From assembly GCA_021234155.1 (NCBI GenBank), contig JAJEKV010000035.1:8692779-8756778 (forward strand): DNA of 64,000 nt, written 5' to 3'. Under the pieces are notes generated by a model. It was not told the origin of the DNA. It was given only the letters and a program-made list of their open reading frames with translations, and did no database searches. Below are positions 59,196 to 64,000 of this stretch, piece by piece. The DNA is from Isoetes taiwanensis (lineage: Eukaryota; Streptophyta; Lycopodiopsida; Isoetales; Isoetaceae). Each line of letters begins with the position of its first letter. The first letter of the stretch is position 1. The translations under genes and the position numbers were made by a program.

Positions 59196-61138
59196 CTACA
59201 AGGCCATAAAGGGAAGTGATACAGCAAAATTAGCTGCTGATTCCAGAAGGCTTTTGTGCATTAAAATGGCTGTTCAGTATTCCTCTAGTGAAGTTGTAAT
59301 GTAAAGCTTTTGCCAACTAATTAAGTACTTTGTTGATGTTCTTGGGGAGCACAACTGATCTAGGGAGATATTAGGCATCCAACAAGTGTTTATAGGGACT
59401 CGGAGTCTAGAACACTGGGGCAGCAGAAGTGATTGTGAATGCATTTCGTTCATTTCACTTGAAAGGTGTCGAGCATAATGGGCATTTTGAGCATATGAAA
59501 TAAAAGTATAAAATAGGAAGTGAAGGTCTAATAAAGTTTGCAAATCCAAACCTGCACGTTCCATGTGCTAATAATTACTAAAGACATTTTTATGATCCAA
59601 AACCAGCATTTGAAACAGAATTACTTCGAATAAGTGACAACAAAATTGCGACCACGAGTGCTTTAAATAAGGTAGCCTTGCCATTTAGCAAACACGATCA
59701 GAATCAATAGATGTCTCAACTGCTCTTACCGCATAAATAGACATCTCAGACCAGCTTGCAGGGACATTTTGCAGATCATCGACCTCTGTATCAAGGGTAA
59801 GAATATGGAAAATTTGGATCCGTTATCGAAAGGAAGTTAACCCAATTTCAATCATTTTGTGCACTGGAAGTGAGATGTGACTAATGGGTGACTCACATGG
59901 GCGAATTTGTCTTCTCACTAATAAATTAATTACATAGCTTAGCATTTTATTTGGCCAACAACACTCCATGCCATTGCCATACTCCAGAAGTCCCCATAAG
60001 CTTCTTTAGGGCGCTTTGGTATACATCCTCTTTCTATGAAACTGAGAGATTAACGTATTTCACATTACCCCCACGGTTGTTTCTTAGCAGTGCAATCCCC
60101 TATCGTAGCTTATTTTAGCATCTTAACTTACCAAGGTACATATACATCTTTGTCTATCTTCTAAATTAGCTTCTTGTCTCATAGAGACGATGGCGCCTTT
60201 CGTGCCCTTGCTAGAACCTCCATGCAGCCCCCATAAGCTACATGATCTCGGTTCCAATTGAGTTCTGGCTTCTCCCAAACAATCTCCTATATTGCTGTTG
60301 CCAGGATCCCATTTACTACATACAAGGTCTGCCCTACTATCTACAATTCTAAGGACTATTCCCAAGACTTCTTACAATAAGCTTAGCTTAGTTCTTACTT
60401 CCTCTTATATTCCAATGTGGCCAAAGACATTCAATCCCACATTATCATATTCAGGATCACTCAGATTCCTTTATACTCTTATTCAAATCATTAAATCCTA
60501 ATTCTCTCTCAATAACAAGAATAATCTAAGCTTCCCCTGGTGTAAGCGGCAAACCACCCACCTGAGAATCACTTCAACGATGGTCCTTTGACTTCTTGTA
60601 GTTGTTTTCTTCTCAAAATATCCCCTCCTTTTTAGCTCCTAGCTCCAAGAAGCAAGCTGCACAAAGAGATAAATTGGTGCAGTCAATTCTGACACAGCTT
60701 CACTCTTTCTGCCATATCTCCCTCATACAGATGAATTTCGGCTTATCAAACCCAATCCGGAAAGCTGATTTGAAAAGCTTTCCAGCAAAATAAAATTTAC
60801 GTGAATTAGATCTCGGGTTACCGATATATGATGCTCCAAAGTTCAGTCAGCAAAACTACCCAAAAATTGCTCCTTCTGTGTCCTTTCAGAAACCCTCATA
60901 GAAACTACTGCACTTTGCTTTTATCACATGGTTTAATATAAACTTCTCATATATAGTATGTATTTTTCATGTAATGATCAATTAGAATATTCTCTGTAAT
61001 CATCAATAATGAAATATAAATTACATGCCTACTAACGGGCCGAGCTCGTTACACTTTAGCTATTCCGTATTTACCATACCAACCTATTCTTGGTAAAGTA
61101 GATCATGAGCAATATGGAGTCAAGAAATCTTCCAATGG
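59196..61138. other. 3' flank, no further gene recognised
   Basis: Mixed DNA without a recognisable exon or RNA gene. Confidence 0.4.
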
Positions 61139-61298
61139 TGTAACGGGCCCATGGTAGAGCGCTCAAGTATTCGATCCTTGAATGTGTCTGTGGGGCATTC
61201 CCGAGACATCGACATAGATGGGTAGAAGCGACTACTCATAAACGTCTGGATAGTTTTGCCCAGTTGGTTAAGGGCGTGTCAGTTACGAATGTTGCAGT

Positions 61299-61310
61299 TG
61301 GTATCAGAGC
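61299..61310 (+). other. Primer-binding-site-like sequence of an LTR element
   Basis: TGGTATCAGAGC, preceded two bases earlier by TGTTGCA, which would be a good LTR end. A matching TG start may be TGTAACGGGCCC at 61139, making an LTR of about 158 bp, but no second LTR copy was found in the window. Confidence 0.5.
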
Positions 61311-61696
61311 AATGTTGGATTTTTGGATGCTGATATTATGATCTGTGGATTGCAGGTTTAGATCTTTGAGTATTGACATGGTAGACCATAGATCAAGTTA
61401 AGGTTGGAATGTGCTAATGGCTCGTCCTTCAGAATTATTTGAAGACGGTGTTCTAAGCGTATAATGTCGTGAAGCTCCATCATTGCTAAGGAAGCGAACG
61501 GTAAGAGAAGTATCCATGTAGTCAAATTGCTATGTTGATCTTAAGTTAAGGGTTTCTTTGTGGTATGTCTAGTAAGATGGGTACCAGTTGTACATCTAAG
61601 GTGGTTTTGATTTGAGATAGAGCTATTCTAAATTTGAGAAGTTGGAATCATAGAATGCTTCAGTAGACCTATGATCGACCCATGAGAACATGGGTT

Positions 61697-61716
61697 AAAT
61701 TTTAGAAGGGGAGATT
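61697..61716 (+). other. Polypurine-tract-like sequence
   Basis: AGAAGGGGAGATTG immediately before TGTAACAGACC, the usual form at the start of a 3' LTR in plant Ty3/gypsy elements. Only about 390 bp separate it from the PBS, so the element would be a TRIM-like or heavily deleted copy. Confidence 0.4.
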
Positions 61717-64000
61717 GTAACAGACCTGGGCAATTGATGGGTCAGTATACGTACTTATGTACGTATGTACACATGCATAACATGTACGCAGCATGAGTTC
61801 AGGGTTTTGTCTCTTTGGAGAAAGTATTGTTGCAGAGCATGAAGGCAGGGAGCAATTCTGGGCAGTTTTGGCCCGAACTTTGAAGTATCATATCTCGGCG
61901 ATCCGAGATTTTTTTCAGGTAATTTTTCTTTTACTGGAAAGATCTTCAAGTAAGCTCTCCGGATTGGGTCTGATCAGGTGAAAAATCATCGGTATGGAAA
62001 AGTTATAACAGAAATAGTGATGTTGGGTCAGAATTGACTGCACTATGTATCTTTTTCTGCAGTTTGATTCTTGGAGCTAGAAGGCGATCTTTTGAGGCAC
62101 AAGCAACGGGAAAGGGTCCAGAGGTCTATGCATCAAGAAATTCTCAGGTGGGGTTTTGCTATTGATCAATTGAGATGCTATGAGCTGCAGTGATTAGTTT
62201 GTACATGAGTTTTGGATGTGAATATGATAAATTATGAATCTGTTGGGGACTAGTTATGGAAGGTAACTAGTGAGTGGAAACATCTCTGGAAGGGCTGATT
62301 CTGAGCCAGGAACACAAGCCCCCCAAAAAATAACTAATATTAGTTTTTTATAGCAATTTTTATAGTAAACCACTATAATAAAGCAATATTATTTTGTGGG
62401 TTAATATGTTGATTAACTAGGAATGGCTATATAGTGTGGTTCTTATCTCTGATTTATTGTTCTAGTTTTTTCACCACAATTTACGTATATGGCATTTTTA
62501 TCTTCCTTATGTAATGCAGTGTCTATTTTTGTTCTCCTCTATTTTGTTCCTTACAAATTAAGAGCCCATGACACGTTGCATTGATGGCATTTATTGCATT
62601 GATTTTAGTTTTCTGACGCATTTATGAGCATTTATGGCGTATCAAAAATAGGATCTGAAGGCGTGCCCCTGTTCTTCCTCCGCAGCAAGTTATGGAGCTT
62701 GAATTCAAGGGACGGAACTCTTATGAAGCTCGAATTCGGCAACAAGCAGAGATTTGACACAGAGCTTATTGTCTGCAAGGAGAGACGATCTCGACAAGTT
62801 TAGATCCTAGCTTCTGTGGGGTCGATTTAAAATTTTACATTTTGTAAGAGTTGTTGCTACAGTGAGATTCTACCGGAGATTCGAGCTTAAGGCATGGTTC
62901 TTCTAGTTGGGTTCTGCCTTTGTGCGCCTGGTTGGTGGTACTCGCAATCAGGGACCCCAGTTTATGCAATCAAAGACCTATTTATGATCTATTCCTTAGC
63001 ATTTGTGACCTACTTAATCAGTAGATCAGGATTCCTGCATTTGTAATTACAATCTTTCATAATCAATGCATCCTTATATTTGGAACTATGCATCTAATAT
63101 ATGGTGGTCATATGTAGCAATTGCTATATAAATTTCTTCCATCTTATATTAGATCTGTCAAGAACTTTCTGTAGCTTATGCCAATGGCTAAATGCATGAA
63201 ATAATTAGATCAGATTTAATCTGTTTTGCTCAATTTTGAGGAAGTGGATCAACTGCTCTCCATTTACATAATGCTATTAGTCTCTTGTGCAATGAAAAGC
63301 CTAAAATCTAATAATGCACAAGGTGCTGATGTTAGATGCTGATGCAGATTGTAATCATGATCAGAATTTTCTTCATTGTGGCACGTTGCCCTTCCTCTGG
63401 CCAAAGCTATAGGCTGGGCAAAAGTAAGCCCATGTTTGCAGATCTAGAAGAGCTCTGCCGAAATGCCCTACCTCTTCTTCTTTTGCTTGCTTTTTTTTGC
63501 ATCTCTATAGTATCAATGCTTTTGTATCAATGCCACTGGGAGTGTTATGCTCGTAACAAAAATTGCTAGCCAAAAAATGTCAGGGCAAAAATAGGCCACG
63601 AGAATCCAATGAACAAATGCTAGCGTAAATTATAGAATTAAAAGCGACATGTTGATATTGCTTCCCACTATCTGCCTGAGGATAATATTTATCCTTCAAA
63701 GAGCATAGAATGGTAATCGTAGCTTTATAAACCATAAAAGCATAAACTTGTGTATGCAATCAAAACTTGCTAGATTTAGACAATTGATAAGTTGTAAGGG
63801 CTAATTGGTAGAATACATCAATGGATGATTGGCCATACTTTATATCTCTCTCATGATATGTATATAAATAGATGATTCGCAGTACATTAAATCTCTCTCA
63901 TGATATGCTGCATGATTTTAATAATTTAAAATCTATTATGTGTGTTACTTCTAGGGTTAGTATCATAGGCTTTAGGATGACTATTAATACACGATGCCTT
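61717..64000. other. Possible LTR remnant, then non-coding DNA
   Basis: The part from 61717 to about 62950 has LTR-like composition and mixed GC patches but no coding motif. From 63000 to the end I see AT-rich DNA and one unassigned frame at 63336-63569. Confidence 0.35.

Noticed and set aside
61139-61760. Treating 61139 and 61717 as the starts of paired LTRs
   Set aside because: Both begin TGTAAC but the following sequences do not match, so no LTR pair can be claimed.

Overview
The window is nuclear DNA from a land plant. Support comes from fragments of plant-type genes (omega-3 fatty-acid desaturase, pentatricopeptide-repeat protein, mitochondrial-type chaperonin-60, ClpX, sorting nexin 2), an intact plant alpha-amylase, tRNA-derived SINEs and a chromovirus whose primer site matches initiator-Met tRNA. 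Introns are short where I can define them (61-358 bp) and the sequence is AT-rich and dominated by repeats. A seed-free plant is possible (short introns, ribonuclease-inhibitor-type LRR fragment), but that is only an inference.

Layout. 0-4.3 kb: a hairpin-bearing ~197-bp tandem repeat, small TIR elements, a Ty3/gypsy integrase scrap, and a dispersed repeat split by a 366-bp TIR element with a 9-bp target duplication. 5.0-10.1 kb: one structurally complete but frame-broken Ty3/gypsy chromovirus on the minus strand (two ~225-bp LTRs, AGACC target duplication, PBS, PPT, gag to chromodomain). 10.1-17.4 kb: non-coding DNA with many local tandem duplications, one Helitron 3' end and two unrelated Helitron helicase tails. 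17.8-18.7 kb: a non-autonomous hAT-like element. 19-24.6 kb: an LRR fragment and several decayed LINE copies of two families.

25.5-37.6 kb is the most unusual part. On the minus strand, exon fragments of sorting nexin 2, chaperonin-60 and an omega-3 desaturase lie end to end within 1 kb. About 1.4 kb further on, a PPR fragment abuts a ClpX fragment. This looks like gene-fragment capture by a transposable element. The region also holds three copies of a dispersed repeat family, a cluster of perfect heat-shock elements, and is bracketed by an inverted 27-bp repeat.

39-46 kb: a dispersed repeat, another LINE copy and a ~30-bp-period GATTCC array. 46.05-47.63 kb: an intact four-exon alpha-amylase gene without a signal peptide. 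50-55.5 kb: SINE copies, tandem duplications and a LINE copy. 57.0-59.2 kb: a Helitron 3' end, then an intact two-exon gene for a coiled-coil protein of unknown function. The rest to 64 kb is non-coding, with remnants of a small LTR element.

Only two genes look intact and functional: alpha-amylase and the coiled-coil protein. Everything else is mobile DNA, its decay products, or captured pieces. All calls come from reading the sequence by eye; no alignment or database search was run.
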